Shown: in pieces, positions 1 through 8,854 of the stretch
How the letters are laid out: every line of letters starts with the position of its first letter
Numbering within the stretch: position 1 is the stretch's first letter
Assembly: GCF_022601975.1 (NCBI RefSeq)
Contig: NZ_JAKVIR010000019.1
Location: 61,503-125,502, forward strand
Length of the DNA: 64,000 bases
Reading direction: 5' to 3'
Source of the DNA: Pontibacter sp. E15-1
Lineage (GTDB): Bacteria; Bacteroidota; Bacteroidia; Cytophagales; Hymenobacteraceae
Program-made: the position numbers and the translations under genes
Notes under the pieces: generated by a model
The model's input: the letters and a program-made list of their open reading frames with translations, nothing else
Told to the model about the DNA's origin: nothing
Databases searched by the model: none

Positions 1-470
1 GTGGGAAGCTGGGAGTCGCCGGGTTCGCCCCGCTTACAGTCAGCTTCACGAACGTCACGTCAGGAGCGACGCGCTACCTCTGGGATTTCGGCGATGGAGC
101 CACTTCCACTGAGCAGGCGCCCAGCCACCTCTATAGCGAGAGCGGCACCTACCGGGTGGCGCTGACTGCCTATAATGGCGATGGCTGCCCTCAGGGCGCG
201 CAAGTGGCAGAAGTGACGGTAGAGAGCCGGCAACAGATCCCCAATATTATCACTCCGAATGGCGACGGCATGAATGAAGCCTTTGTAGTGGAGGTGTCCT
301 GCCTTCCCTTGGAACTGCAGGTATACAGCCGCTCGGGCCGGTTGGTCCTCCAGAAGCACGGTTACCAGAATGATTGGAGCGGAGAAGGGCTAGCGAATGG
401 CACGTACTATTACCTTCTGCGCGATGCAGGTGGCGTGACCTGGAAAGGATGGGTGGAAGTTCTCAGGTAG
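1..470 (+). CDS. C-terminal part of a secreted PKD-domain protein with T9SS type B sorting domain
   Basis: The 5' end lies outside the window; the frame is open from base 3 and stops at 470. The visible part (about 155 residues) begins with a PKD domain, recognisable from the YLWDFGDGATST motif and the following SGTYRVALTAYN strand. It ends in a gliding-motility-type (CHU_C) C-terminal domain, with the signature IPNIITPNGDGMNEAF followed by LQVYSRSGRLV and a final WVEVLR. In Bacteroidota this domain directs export and surface attachment through the type IX secretion system. The protein is therefore probably a large cell-surface or secreted protein; its main function cannot be seen. A strong palindrome follows the stop. 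Confidence 0.9.
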   Translation, partial: GKLGVAGFAPLTVSFTNVTSGATRYLWDFGDGATSTEQAPSHLYSESGTYRVALTAYNGDGCPQGAQVAEVTVESRQQIPNIITPNGDGMNEAFVVEVSCLPLELQVYSRSGRLVLQKHGYQNDWSGEGLANGTYYYLLRDAGGVTWKGWVEVLR

Positions 471-492
471 ATGCGCCTTAATAGGCTTTGTT

Positions 493-530
493 CTAGATGC
501 TTTAATATATTTATATATTAAAGCATCTAG
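493..530. terminator. Perfect 18-bp inverted repeat, probable bidirectional terminator
   Basis: Arms 493-510 and 513-530 are exact reverse complements around a 2-nt loop. The stem begins CTAGATGC and is otherwise AT-rich. It stands 22 bases after the stop of the T9SS protein, with the next gene converging on it. The rest of the 471-785 gap shows no convincing gene. Confidence 0.65.
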
Positions 531-785
531 TCCTATAATTTACCTTATGTTAAGTACAAACTTTCTAGAACAGAAAATTTTAGAAAGCTGCCTACTCAAA
601 AAGATTCTTAGATCTTCCGAAGCATCTCCACACACGTAAGTCGGCCTTAAAATAAATGCATGGTTACTCCCTTGGCAGCTACAGTAAAGGTACTGTCCAA
701 TTGCCCTTTTGGTGCAAAGGATTCCATTCAAGTTAAATTAGACTCGTCGGGTACAGCACTCTTGAAACCGCTTTTGCCTCAATCC

Positions 786-1295
786 CTACTCATCAGAGGA
801 GCTAAGCATTTTCTTAGCACTACCCATGACAGTGGGGGCAATAACAGCTGCGGAGGAAACAATCAAAGCTGCGCCTGTGAGACAGTAAATGCAGATTTTC
901 TTCTGCTTAAAGAACATTCTGTAGGTCATCTTCACCGCACCCATCGCATGTCCCATGGATACTGCTCCCAACAACAGATCAAACACTGGCTTTCTGCCCG
1001 ACTTCTCGCTTCCCCCGGCTGTGGCCAAAGCCATTTTAACAGAGAACAGCAAGTTGCTAACTACGGCATCAGGTAACCCCATTTTAAAAGCCGCTTTGGA
1101 GGTATTGACGGCTAGGGTGTCAAACACCTCCGGGTACGGGATGTCGGGTAATCTCCTGACCACGCCTGACTGCAGTAAAGAGACTAGGTTAAAGTCTGCC
1201 ATACCAATTGCTGACAGCAGCATCAGCTGTCTTCTTCTGTCCATACCCTCTGAGTGGTCTTTACGGAGTGCGTCTCTAATTTCAGCTGCTTTCAT
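786..1295 (-). CDS. VKOR-family (vitamin K epoxide reductase-like) membrane protein
   Basis: This is a 169-residue protein with an Arg/Lys-rich N-terminus (about residues 1-23), several hydrophobic segments (about 24-45, 80-95, 105-120, 133-155) and a CIYC pair at residues 135-138 inside the last helix region. Short bacterial VKOR-domain proteins share this layout, with a CxxC redox pair in a helical bundle. Such proteins reoxidise quinone-linked disulfide oxidases. No partner thioredoxin lies next to it, and the second loop Cys pair of full VKOR enzymes is not obvious. The family call is probable; disulfide activity is inferred only. Confidence 0.6.
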   Translation of the reverse strand: MKAAEIRDALRKDHSEGMDRRRQLMLLSAIGMADFNLVSLLQSGVVRRLPDIPYPEVFDTLAVNTSKAAFKMGLPDAVVSNLLFSVKMALATAGGSEKSGRKPVFDLLLGAVSMGHAMGAVKMTYRMFFKQKKICIYCLTGAALIVSSAAVIAPTVMGSAKKMLSSSDE

Positions 1296-1564
1296 AGTTT
1301 TTAGTATTGTAGATCAAAGAAGTAAAATTACTTGTTCATCATGAGTCAGGCCTTCATTCTAAATCATTACCTCACCGAAGGGTAATACCTCAAGGCAAAG
1401 ACTCTGACTCCATGAACTTAAATGTTTTAGCATACACTTAAATAAAGTTACGTAGCAAAGCTATATCTGTTTTAGATTCCTTTTCAGATACCCCGTATGT
1501 CTAAAGCAACAGTTATAATGATCTATAGCTTGTTTTAACACTCTACCATAAAATAAGACGATGC

Positions 1565-3307
1565 ATGAACTCAGATAATAATACCGAACTCCACTGGCCT
1601 GCTATTCGAGACTTAGCTTTGATTGGTGACTGCAAAACGACAGCTGTTCTTACTACACAAGGAAACATTGTTTGGCATTGCCCTGGGCGGTTTGATAACC
1701 CTTCTTTATTTGCCTCTTTACTGGATGCAGGGAAAGGCGGGGCATGGCGCTTTTTACCCCTAAGCGCTGCCTATCAAAAGAGGAGCTATAAGGACAACTC
1801 AGCCGTGCTGCAAACCTACTTCAGCCGCCGCGAGAAGCAAATGGTCCTGACTGACTTCATGCCTGTCCAGCACAAAATAAAAGGCATTTGCAGAGTCCTC
1901 ACTTCGGTTTTTGAGGATGTGGATTTCGTACTTGAGCCGGCTCCCCTTTATGGACAGGAAGAGCCGACGGTTGAGCTAAAGGATGACCATGCCATTATCA
2001 ATTTAAAGTACAGGCTTTACAGCTCCCACAAAATAACTTTAGAGCGTGGAGCGCTTAGAGTAGCTGTCAAGAAAGAAGAGGAAGCATGGCTTGTGCTTTC
2101 CACGGATGAGTACTCCTTACTATCTCTGAAGGATATTCTGGAAGCAGAGCAGGCAACGCTTGCTTTCTGGGAGGAGCTAGCTTCCAACATTACCTACAAG
2201 GGCCCTTATCAGAAGCTGTTCTACGATTCCCTGCGGGCGCTTCGCTTATTAACGCACCAGGAATCCGGAGGCATTTTAGCGGCAGCCACCACTTCCCTGC
2301 CAGAGGTACTGGGAGGAAGCCGCAACTATGACTACCGCTATGTCTGGCTGCGCGACACTGCGATGATTGTTCGGGCACTAACCCGAGCGGATAGTAACGG
2401 CGAGGAAGGAAGCCGCTTTTTAGACTTTGTCTGCACTGCCCATCGGCATCAGGAGAAGAAGATGATTTTTCCATTTTATACTGTTGATAAAGAGAAGGCC
2501 CCAGCGGAAGAAAGCCTGAACCTGGAAGGCTACTATAACAGCCAACCTGTAAGGATAGGAAACGGGGCGAACAGCCAGCTGCAGCTGGATGCGAACGGCA
2601 ACGTGCTTTTGGCTGCCCATGAGATTTATAAAAAGCAAGGCGAAAGGAAGCACTGGAAAGTTGTAAGCGAAATTGCTGACTTCCTCTCTGAAAATTGGGA
2701 CAAAGAGGATTATGGCATCTGGGAGGAAGAAGAAAAAAGGCATTACACGTCCAGCAAGGTAATTGCAGCCCTTGGACTGGAAAGTGTGGCCACCTATGCA
2801 GATGAAGAACAGGCAAAGAAATGGAGGAATGCCGCCAAAGAAATACGACAGTTTGTAAAAGAGCATTGCATGACACCGAAGGGGGCTTATGCCGTGGCAG
2901 CCCGAGAGAAGGGCGTGGACGTGTCGGCGGCTTTGTTTCCGCTGTGGGGTTATGCAGCTGTGGATGCACCGGAAATGGTGGCCACTATAAAAGAACTGGA
3001 AGCCAATTACCAGCAAGGTAATCTGTTCCGACGTCACCTGCTTTGCTTTGATTCAAGGAAGGAGGGAATGTTTCTGGCAGGTTCTCTGTGGATGGCCCAG
3101 TGTTACATCAGGTTGGGGAAACGGGAACGTTTCCATGAGGTAATGGGTGCCGTGGAAGACTACATCAACGACCTGGGGCTTGCAGCGGAAGAGGCATTTT
3201 TGGATGGAGGCATGATGGCGGGCAACTTTCCCCAAGCTTTTGTGCACTCTTCGCTTATCTGCACTATTATCGACTATAAAAATTCTCTTTCCAACAGCGC
3301 TTCGTAA
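1565..3307 (+). CDS. Glycoside hydrolase family 15 protein (glucoamylase/trehalase-like), copy 1
   Basis: This 580-residue protein has the GH15 layout. An N-terminal beta-sandwich (about 10-200, GDCKTTAVLTTQGNIVWHCP) is followed by an (alpha/alpha)6 barrel carrying NYDYRYVWLRDTAM, NLEGYYNSQPVRIGN and, at the end, GNFPQAFVHSSLI. The LEGY glutamate corresponds to the general acid region of the family. Members cleave alpha-linked glucose from trehalose, maltodextrin or related sugars; substrate cannot be read here. No signal peptide is seen, so it is probably cytoplasmic. It is a diverged paralogue of the gene at 6765 and lies near 6-phosphogluconate dehydrogenase and glucose-dehydrogenase-like genes, suggesting a shared role in glucose release and oxidation under stress (inference). 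Confidence 0.85.
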   Translation: MNSDNNTELHWPAIRDLALIGDCKTTAVLTTQGNIVWHCPGRFDNPSLFASLLDAGKGGAWRFLPLSAAYQKRSYKDNSAVLQTYFSRREKQMVLTDFMPVQHKIKGICRVLTSVFEDVDFVLEPAPLYGQEEPTVELKDDHAIINLKYRLYSSHKITLERGALRVAVKKEEEAWLVLSTDEYSLLSLKDILEAEQATLAFWEELASNITYKGPYQKLFYDSLRALRLLTHQESGGILAAATTSLPEVLGGSRNYDYRYVWLRDTAMIVRALTRADSNGEEGSRFLDFVCTAHRHQEKKMIFPFYTVDKEKAPAEESLNLEGYYNSQPVRIGNGANSQLQLDANGNVLLAAHEIYKKQGERKHWKVVSEIADFLSENWDKEDYGIWEEEEKRHYTSSKVIAALGLESVATYADEEQAKKWRNAAKEIRQFVKEHCMTPKGAYAVAAREKGVDVSAALFPLWGYAAVDAPEMVATIKELEANYQQGNLFRRHLLCFDSRKEGMFLAGSLWMAQCYIRLGKRERFHEVMGAVEDYINDLGLAAEEAFLDGGMMAGNFPQAFVHSSLICTIIDYKNSLSNSAS

Positions 3308-3388
3308 CTTCTTGTGCCTGATCAACTCCAGCCTATAAAAGGAGTGACATTTATCACCTAAAATCCAAACTTATAATCGATGCTTGCG

Positions 3389-3425
3389 TTATTTAATTAA
3401 CTGCTTTAAGCAATTAATTAAATAA
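3389..3425. repeat. AT-rich hairpin between GH15 and DUF1440 genes
   Basis: Arms 3389-3404 and 3410-3425 match at 15 of 16 positions around a 5-nt loop. It ends 9 bases before the next start codon, so it could be an operator or a leader hairpin as readily as a terminator for the GH15 gene. Confidence 0.45.
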
Positions 3426-3434
3426 GAAAGTATT

Positions 3435-3920
3435 ATGATCACTTTAAAGGATGTATTCATAGGAGGAGTGGCTGGTGTAGTAGGCACTATGGCTATGCCC
3501 GTAGTAACTAAGCTTATGTACAGGCATGAATCGCAGGAAAAAAAAGACCTGGAAGAAAAGCTGCGGCCTGAGCCCCCTTTTAAAACCATGACAAAGAAAA
3601 TTGTCCATGGAGTAAATGTCAACCCCTCTAAAGAGACCATGAGAACTCTGTCTATGGGCATGCACTGGGGCTATGGTATCGCCTGGGGTGTTCTTTATGG
3701 GGCCTTACGCAAAAAGTATCCAGTCCTCTCGAAGTTTGGGGGCGCCCTGTTCGGCACGCTGTTCTTCCTTATTGGCGATGAGTTAGTGAATACAGCTTTC
3801 AAAATCACCCCTCCCCCACAGAAGTTCCCGATTGATGCGCACGTGCGTGGGCTGATGGGACACCTAACCTTCACTGCCGCCGCGGAAGGAACATGCAAGT
3901 TGCTTCATAAAGTAGTCTGA
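3435..3920 (+). CDS. DUF1440 (YagU-like) inner-membrane protein
   Basis: This is a 161-residue membrane protein. It opens with a glycine-rich helix (DVFIGGVAGVVGTMAMPVV), then has a charged loop (about 30-60), a segment around GMHWGYGIAWGVLYGAL, a helix FGGALFGTLFFLIGDELV and a C-terminal HLTFTAAAEGTCKLL. This arrangement matches DUF1440/YagU proteins, which have been linked to acid tolerance in enterobacteria. Its exact role is unknown. It sits between sugar-metabolism genes and is preceded by an AT-rich hairpin that may regulate it. Confidence 0.65.
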   Translation: MITLKDVFIGGVAGVVGTMAMPVVTKLMYRHESQEKKDLEEKLRPEPPFKTMTKKIVHGVNVNPSKETMRTLSMGMHWGYGIAWGVLYGALRKKYPVLSKFGGALFGTLFFLIGDELVNTAFKITPPPQKFPIDAHVRGLMGHLTFTAAAEGTCKLLHKVV

Positions 3921-4078
3921 GATGCAGGCAGGATGGTATAGAGACTAATCATTTAACCTGGTTACCTCTGGCCGATATAACAGGCCGTGGCTTGAACAGT
4001 TCTTAGTCTTGTCAAAGGACACTTCCTTTCCATACCCTGGTTCTTAAGGTAACCATCAACAGGAAATACTAAAAAGCT

Positions 4079-5038
4079 ATGGAACGCACAGCATTTGCTA
4101 TCATCGGCCTGGGAAAAATGGGCAAGAACCTCGCACTGAACGCCCTTGACAAAGGCTTTGAGGTTGTAGGCATTAATCGATCAAGCTTACCGGAGGAACT
4201 AGAAGGCAAAGACATAGCACACTTAAAAGATAAAAGTAAAATCACGGATTATCTTCAAAGAACACGTATTGTCTTTCTCTATTTACCGGCAGGACCAGTG
4301 GTTGATACAGTCATCGAAGACCTAAGCCAGGTACTCGAGCCGGGGGATGTAATAGTGGACGGAGGGAACTCCTACTGGGGTGATTCCCTCAGAAGAGCTG
4401 AATTTTTAAAAGCAAGGGGTATCCTCTTCTCCGATTGTGGCACAAGTGGAGGCGTAAGAGGAGCACGCTATGGAGCCAGCTTCATGTTTGGCGGAGAGCA
4501 GGAAGTAGCGGATATCATTATGCCTATCTTAAAGCGCCTTGCTGTTCCGGAAGGTGTAGTCCACACTGGGCCAAGTGGCTCTGGCCACTTTGTCAAACTG
4601 GTGCACAACGGAATAGAGTTTGGCATGATGCAGGCTATAGGCGAGGGTGTTGATTTGCTGGAGAACTTTCGGCATAAGCTAAACCTACCCTCTATTCTAC
4701 ATGCCTGGAACCACGGATCTGTTATTCGCTCCTGGCTCATTGAGCTGTTAGAAGAGCAACTAAGCGAGCAGAAGGGCATGGAAGGTATCCCTGGCTATAT
4801 TGAAGATACCGGCGAGGTAAACTGGCTCGTCGATGATGCTATGCGCATGGAAGTGCCCGTGCCGGTTATATCTCAGTCTGTCATGCAGTTGTTTATATCG
4901 CGCGACAAAAATAAAACTTGGGCAAAAGCAATCGCCATGATGCGCCACGGTTTTGGTCAGCATCCTTTCGGACCAAATGAAGGAATAAAAAGAGGGCGAG
5001 GGAAAGATAGAATCTCGCCGTACCCTGGCAAATCATAA
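4079..5038 (+). CDS. gnd: 6-phosphogluconate dehydrogenase, decarboxylating, short NAD-type
   Basis: This 319-residue enzyme oxidises and decarboxylates 6-phosphogluconate to ribulose 5-phosphate in the oxidative pentose phosphate pathway. The Rossmann motif GLGKMGKNLALNAL lies at residues 10-23. The catalytic region contains GTSGGVRGARYG, and the lysine/asparagine helix reads GHFVKLVHNGIEFGM. The protein is about 300 residues rather than about 470, which fits the shorter, usually NAD-dependent group; cofactor choice is inferred from length and context. It lies between two GH15 genes, consistent with channelling released glucose into NAD(P)H production. Confidence 0.88.
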   Translation: MERTAFAIIGLGKMGKNLALNALDKGFEVVGINRSSLPEELEGKDIAHLKDKSKITDYLQRTRIVFLYLPAGPVVDTVIEDLSQVLEPGDVIVDGGNSYWGDSLRRAEFLKARGILFSDCGTSGGVRGARYGASFMFGGEQEVADIIMPILKRLAVPEGVVHTGPSGSGHFVKLVHNGIEFGMMQAIGEGVDLLENFRHKLNLPSILHAWNHGSVIRSWLIELLEEQLSEQKGMEGIPGYIEDTGEVNWLVDDAMRMEVPVPVISQSVMQLFISRDKNKTWAKAIAMMRHGFGQHPFGPNEGIKRGRGKDRISPYPGKS

Positions 5039-5050
5039 AGCAATCTTCTA

Positions 5051-5183
5051 CTAAGCCCACTTTCCGCACCCTGTCTTATAACTATTTGATTTATAACTTC
5101 ATGTTAAATCGTATGCTTTAATATTTATTTTTAAACCGCTCATTGTTAATATCTTACAATCAAGGTACGGAAAGTGGGTTAAG
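5051..5183. repeat. Long-spaced inverted repeat, MITE-like or structured intergenic element
   Basis: Arms 5051-5070 and 5164-5183 match at 17 of 20 positions (core CCCACTTTCCG / CGGAAAGTGGG) across a 93-base AT-rich spacer. The element fills the gap between gnd and the next gene. A similar layout with different sequence occurs at 15749-15892. Confidence 0.5.
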
Positions 5184-5220
5184 TATTTTAATTGAACCTT
5201 AAATTAGAAAGGAGACAAAA

Positions 5221-5889
5221 ATGGAAGACAAACTAGAAGGAAATGAAATGAAGCAGAACTTCATAGAAAAGGCAGTGTCTAAGTTGGCAGGAGGAACTCA
5301 CAGTGCTGACAGCCCAAAGGATATGGATATTCAGGTGGGGCGTGAATACGGCCGTACCCAATACAGCGAAGAGCCTGAAAGTATGTATGAAAAAAAGCGT
5401 CATACACGAAAGACTCTGAACGCGAGTGAATACTATGCTGTTACGCAAGGCTTCCTAAGAGAGTATGTCTGTATGGGACAGTGTAACCTTTACATTCAGA
5501 CCTTAAAGAATCCAATGATAAAACAATCAATGGAAACCTACAGGCACGATGTATGTGAGCCTAACCTGACGGAGATGAAAAATATTCTGGAAGAGGGGGG
5601 GTATGAGTTGCCAGCGCCTTACAATGCTAAAACAGATGCAAAAACCGTGGAAGAATTGGGAAGCATAGAAACTGAGGCAATTGATGATAGAATGATTTTA
5701 GTCGGCCACATTTTTTCTGTGGAAGCTTTCATGAACCGCTGGAACAGGGGTGCAGCATTAAGCCACCGAGCTGAAGTCAGAGACGCTTTTATCAGAAATT
5801 ATCACCGGGCCAACAGATGGCATTTGGCTGCCATTGTCATGGCTGAGAAGATGCAATTCATAGAGGCTCAACCAGAAATTATAAAATAG
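5221..5889 (+). CDS. Helical, ferritin-like/DUF3231-like protein of unknown function
   Basis: This is a 222-residue soluble, mostly helical protein. After a polar, probably flexible N-terminus (about 1-70) the region TLNASEYYAVTQGFLREYVC resembles the first helix of DUF3231/CotF-like ferritin-like bundles. Further helices follow around IKQSMETYRHDV, IDDRMILVGHIFSVEAFM and NYHRANRWHLAAIVM. No clear EXXH di-iron pair is visible, so metal binding is not claimed. The start is supported by a good Shine-Dalgarno (AAAGGAG) 6-7 bases upstream, unusual for this phylum. A terminator follows directly. Confidence 0.45.
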   Translation: MEDKLEGNEMKQNFIEKAVSKLAGGTHSADSPKDMDIQVGREYGRTQYSEEPESMYEKKRHTRKTLNASEYYAVTQGFLREYVCMGQCNLYIQTLKNPMIKQSMETYRHDVCEPNLTEMKNILEEGGYELPAPYNAKTDAKTVEELGSIETEAIDDRMILVGHIFSVEAFMNRWNRGAALSHRAEVRDAFIRNYHRANRWHLAAIVMAEKMQFIEAQPEIIK

Positions 5890-5891
5890 CC

Positions 5892-5927
5892 GTAAAGGCT
5901 CCCTCTCCTAAAAGAGGGGGCCTTTAC
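5892..5927 (+). terminator. Intrinsic-type terminator after the ferritin-like gene
   Basis: Arms 5892-5906 and 5913-5927 form a 15-bp stem with one G-T type mismatch and a 6-nt loop. It begins 3 bases after the stop codon. No long T tract follows. Confidence 0.7.
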
Positions 5928-5941
5928 CTAAGGTATCAACG

Positions 5942-6235
5942 ATGGAAAATTCAAACAATAAAGGAAACAAAGCATTTATTTTATTTGGTGTCCTGCATCT
6001 CTTGTGCTGCGGTATTCCCCTTCTGTTGCTATCAGGCGTTTCGCTTGCATTTCTGACTCCCACCTGGCCTGTTGCGGGTGCAACACTGGCTGTAGTAGGC
6101 GTGATAGGTTTTATCTGGTACCTGAAGAGAGGGTGCCCTACTTGTCCAAGAAATGAAGGCGGATGCAATGGCAACTGTAAAATAAGAGATATGAATAAGA
6201 GCCAAGCTGCCACAAGTAGAGAAGTAAAATCCTGA
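5942..6235 (+). CDS. Small Cys-rich membrane protein (LLCCG family), copy 1
   Basis: This 97-residue protein has two predicted membrane segments. The first (about 12-36) carries HLLCCGIPLLLL and the second (about 42-62) ends in WYLKRG. They are followed by a soluble Cys-rich tail with GCPTCPRNEGGCNGNC. The paired Cys in the first helix recalls the metal-relay cysteines of MerT/MerC-type mercury uptake proteins, but the protein is too short to assign. A paralogue with the same HLLCCG motif lies at 13556-13801. A role in metal handling is inferred from the cysteines and the nearby mer genes. Confidence 0.5.
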   Translation: MENSNNKGNKAFILFGVLHLLCCGIPLLLLSGVSLAFLTPTWPVAGATLAVVGVIGFIWYLKRGCPTCPRNEGGCNGNCKIRDMNKSQAATSREVKS

Positions 6236-6335
6236 ACGACTGAAATCTTTGTGGGTTATTTGACCTGTAAAGGAAACAAAGGCTCTACTGTTTAAGAGTG
6301 AAGGAACAAGGCTGAACCGTAACAAAAGGCTTTCA

Positions 6336-6527
6336 ATGGAAACATGCGCAAGATGCAAGGGGAAATTTCCTGGCCCCGGAGTAGAAAAAAACGGGGAGAT
6401 TTATTGCTGCGACAAATGCGCGGGAGGACCCGGCAAAATGATGCTTAGAGTTGTTCCGGTGGTTTTAGGAGTTTTTGGACTGGGATTCTTCACCGGATAT
6501 GTGACACAAAGAAAGTATCTCCAATAA
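6336..6527 (+). CDS. Small protein with Cys4-type knuckle and one membrane helix
   Basis: This 63-residue protein starts METCARCKGKFPG and continues NGEIYCCDKCAGG, giving two CxxC pairs that could bind a metal. A single membrane helix follows (about 36-56, MLRVVPVVLGVFGLGFFTGYV) and then a short basic tail. The arrangement suggests a membrane-anchored zinc-binding or metal-buffering domain facing the cytoplasm. No named family is recognised. It lies between two other stress-type genes on the same strand. Confidence 0.5.
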   Translation: METCARCKGKFPGPGVEKNGEIYCCDKCAGGPGKMMLRVVPVVLGVFGLGFFTGYVTQRKYLQ

Positions 6528-6764
6528 ACGCTTCTGCTCACGGCAGGCTAAGCGGATGGAGATCAGAGACATTCCGTTGAGGGTGCCAACCTAAATAAAA
6601 CAATTCATCGGGGTTCCTTTACGTCTTAGACTGTTTCGATATTGCGCCAACTCAAGCCTTTATGAAGCGAGGCCGGTACTAATATGCTCTGGAGGAAAGG
6701 AAAATACATGACAGGTACAGTGAATGCTCCAAGGGATAGCAATGAATAAATTCAAGAAGACAAG

Positions 6765-8612
6765 ATGAAGGAACAAAGCCTAACAGACAATATGGAATAT
6801 CAACCGATAGAAGACCATGGAGCCATAGGGGATTTGAAAACGGTAGCACTTGTCGGTCTCAATGGCTCCATCGACTTCATGTGTTTACCCGATTTTGACT
6901 CGCCCTCCATTTTTGCCTCCTTATTAGACAAAGACAAAGGAGGGTACTTTCAGATTTGCCCTCACCTTCAGGGTATGAAGTTAAAACAATTGTATCTGCC
7001 AGACACCAATGTGCTCCTGACCAGGTTCTTATGTGAAGACGGTGTTGGAGAAATCACGGACTTTATGCCTGTAGGCGACCCGTCTGCAGGAAGTGTTCTA
7101 GTCCGAAGGCTCACAAATGTAAGGGGTGCGCTTACCTACAGGTTACACTGCCGCCCACGGTTTAATTATGCAAGATCAACCCACGAAGCAGAAGTAGTAA
7201 ATGAGCAGGAGATCTTGTTTAGGAGCGCGGGAGAAGACGGAGTGGTCGTGCGCCTCAAAAGCACAGTTCCTTTAAAAGTATTAGAAGGAGACGGCTTTGC
7301 AGAATTCACACTAAGGACAGGAGAAGTTGCCGATTTTATTTTAGAAATCGCCAAACCAGATGAAGTAACGTTAAGTGGTGCAAAAGGCTACGTAGAACAG
7401 GGCTTGGCCGCAACCGTAAGCTACTGGAGAAGGTGGGTACGCAAGTCAACATACAGAGGCAGATGGCAGGAAGCAGTGAACCGGTCTGCTCTTGCTTTAA
7501 AACTTTTAACATCTCAAAAGTACGGTTCCGTGATCGCCGCCCCTACGTTCTCCTTGCCCGAGAAGATTGGGGGCGTTAGAAATTGGGATTACAGGTACAC
7601 ATGGGTACGGGATGCCTCCTTTACTGTTTACGCTTTGGTAAGGCTTGGCTTCAAAGAAGAGGCAGGGGCATTCATGAAGTGGGTGGAACAGCGGTGTGAA
7701 GACATCGGAGACGGAGGGGCTTTGGGCCTGATGTACACCATTGACGGCAGGAAAGAGCTGATAGAGGCGGAGCTGGCCCATTTAGAGGGGTACAGAAAGT
7801 CAGCACCTGTACGAATAGGCAACAATGCTTACGGGCAACTACAGCTGGATATTTACGGGGAGCTACTGGACTCCATCTACCTGTACAACAAGTATGGAGA
7901 ACCCATCTCTCAGCATCTTTGGCGTGATGTTACCCGGCATGTTGATTGGCTCTGCGATAACTGGCAACAGGCGGATCATGGCATATGGGAGGTCAGGGGC
8001 GGCAAGAAGGAGTTCCTGTATTCCCGGCTCATGAGCTGGGTAGCGTTTGACAGAGCGATCAAAATTGCCGAATCCCGCTCCTTCCCCTTTCCTGAACAAC
8101 GCTGGCAGGCAGAAAGAGACAAAATATACAACTCCATATTCAGTGAGTTCTGGGATCCTGAGATCGCCTCCTTTGTACAGTTCAAAGGCTCGAAAGCAGT
8201 GGATGCATCAATTCTATTGATGCCTATGGTCAAGTTCATCAGCCCAAAGGACCCGCTCTGGCTGTCCACGCTACGTTATATTGAGAAGGAGCTTGTCTCT
8301 GATTCCCTGGTATTCAGGTATCACCCGGAGAAGGCGGCGAGTGATGGCTTTGGTGGAAATGAAGGTACTTTTTCAATGACCAGCTTCTGGTATGTAGAAA
8401 ATTTATCCAGAACCGGTGAACTACAGAAAGCAAGGCTCTATTTTGAGAAGATGCTTGGTTACGCCAATCATGTTGGCCTCTTTTCGGAACAGTTGGGACA
8501 TTGTGGGGAACATTTAGGTAATTTCCCTCAGGCGTTCACTCACCTTGGATTAATCAGCGCAGCCTGCGACTTAAACAGGAAGCTCGATGCAGAGGTAGAT
8601 AAAGGGGAATAA
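6765..8612 (+). CDS. Glycoside hydrolase family 15 protein (trehalase/glucoamylase-like), copy 2
   Basis: This is a 615-residue GH15 enzyme. The N-terminal domain opens with IEDHGAIGDLKTVALVGLNGSIDFMCLPDFDSPSIFASLLD (split here over residues about 16-56). The catalytic barrel shows NWDYRYTWVRDASF, HLEGYRKSAPVRIGNNAYGQ and the C-terminal FSEQLGHCGEHLGNFPQAF, where the FSEQ glutamate fits the general base. These motifs are closer to the GH15 consensus than those of copy 1. Cytoplasmic location is likely because no signal peptide is present. ATG at 6765 is chosen because the conserved domain begins about 16 residues later. Confidence 0.88.
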   Translation: MKEQSLTDNMEYQPIEDHGAIGDLKTVALVGLNGSIDFMCLPDFDSPSIFASLLDKDKGGYFQICPHLQGMKLKQLYLPDTNVLLTRFLCEDGVGEITDFMPVGDPSAGSVLVRRLTNVRGALTYRLHCRPRFNYARSTHEAEVVNEQEILFRSAGEDGVVVRLKSTVPLKVLEGDGFAEFTLRTGEVADFILEIAKPDEVTLSGAKGYVEQGLAATVSYWRRWVRKSTYRGRWQEAVNRSALALKLLTSQKYGSVIAAPTFSLPEKIGGVRNWDYRYTWVRDASFTVYALVRLGFKEEAGAFMKWVEQRCEDIGDGGALGLMYTIDGRKELIEAELAHLEGYRKSAPVRIGNNAYGQLQLDIYGELLDSIYLYNKYGEPISQHLWRDVTRHVDWLCDNWQQADHGIWEVRGGKKEFLYSRLMSWVAFDRAIKIAESRSFPFPEQRWQAERDKIYNSIFSEFWDPEIASFVQFKGSKAVDASILLMPMVKFISPKDPLWLSTLRYIEKELVSDSLVFRYHPEKAASDGFGGNEGTFSMTSFWYVENLSRTGELQKARLYFEKMLGYANHVGLFSEQLGHCGEHLGNFPQAFTHLGLISAACDLNRKLDAEVDKGE

Positions 8613-8854
8613 GAAGGCATGCAAGATGATAACAAAAGAAGGGTGCCAGGGTAGTTAGAGAAAAATTTCCATTAGCTGGTCAGAAACATGAAGAGTGGCT
8701 ATTGCAGTAGCCTAAGGCTCGTGGGCGCATCTGTCAAGGGAGGTAATCTTCTTTTTACTCAAAGTTGATTTCAACTAAAAAAGCGGCATTTGATGGAATG
8801 GTTCTAATACATACTGTGTAGTGGTTCTATAGATCCGCTACAGCTATAGGCCTG

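Noticed and set aside
2190..3037. Long open frames opposite the first GH15 gene
   Set aside because: They lie antisense to a gene with clear family motifs and have low-complexity, Pro/Ser-rich translations without domain features.
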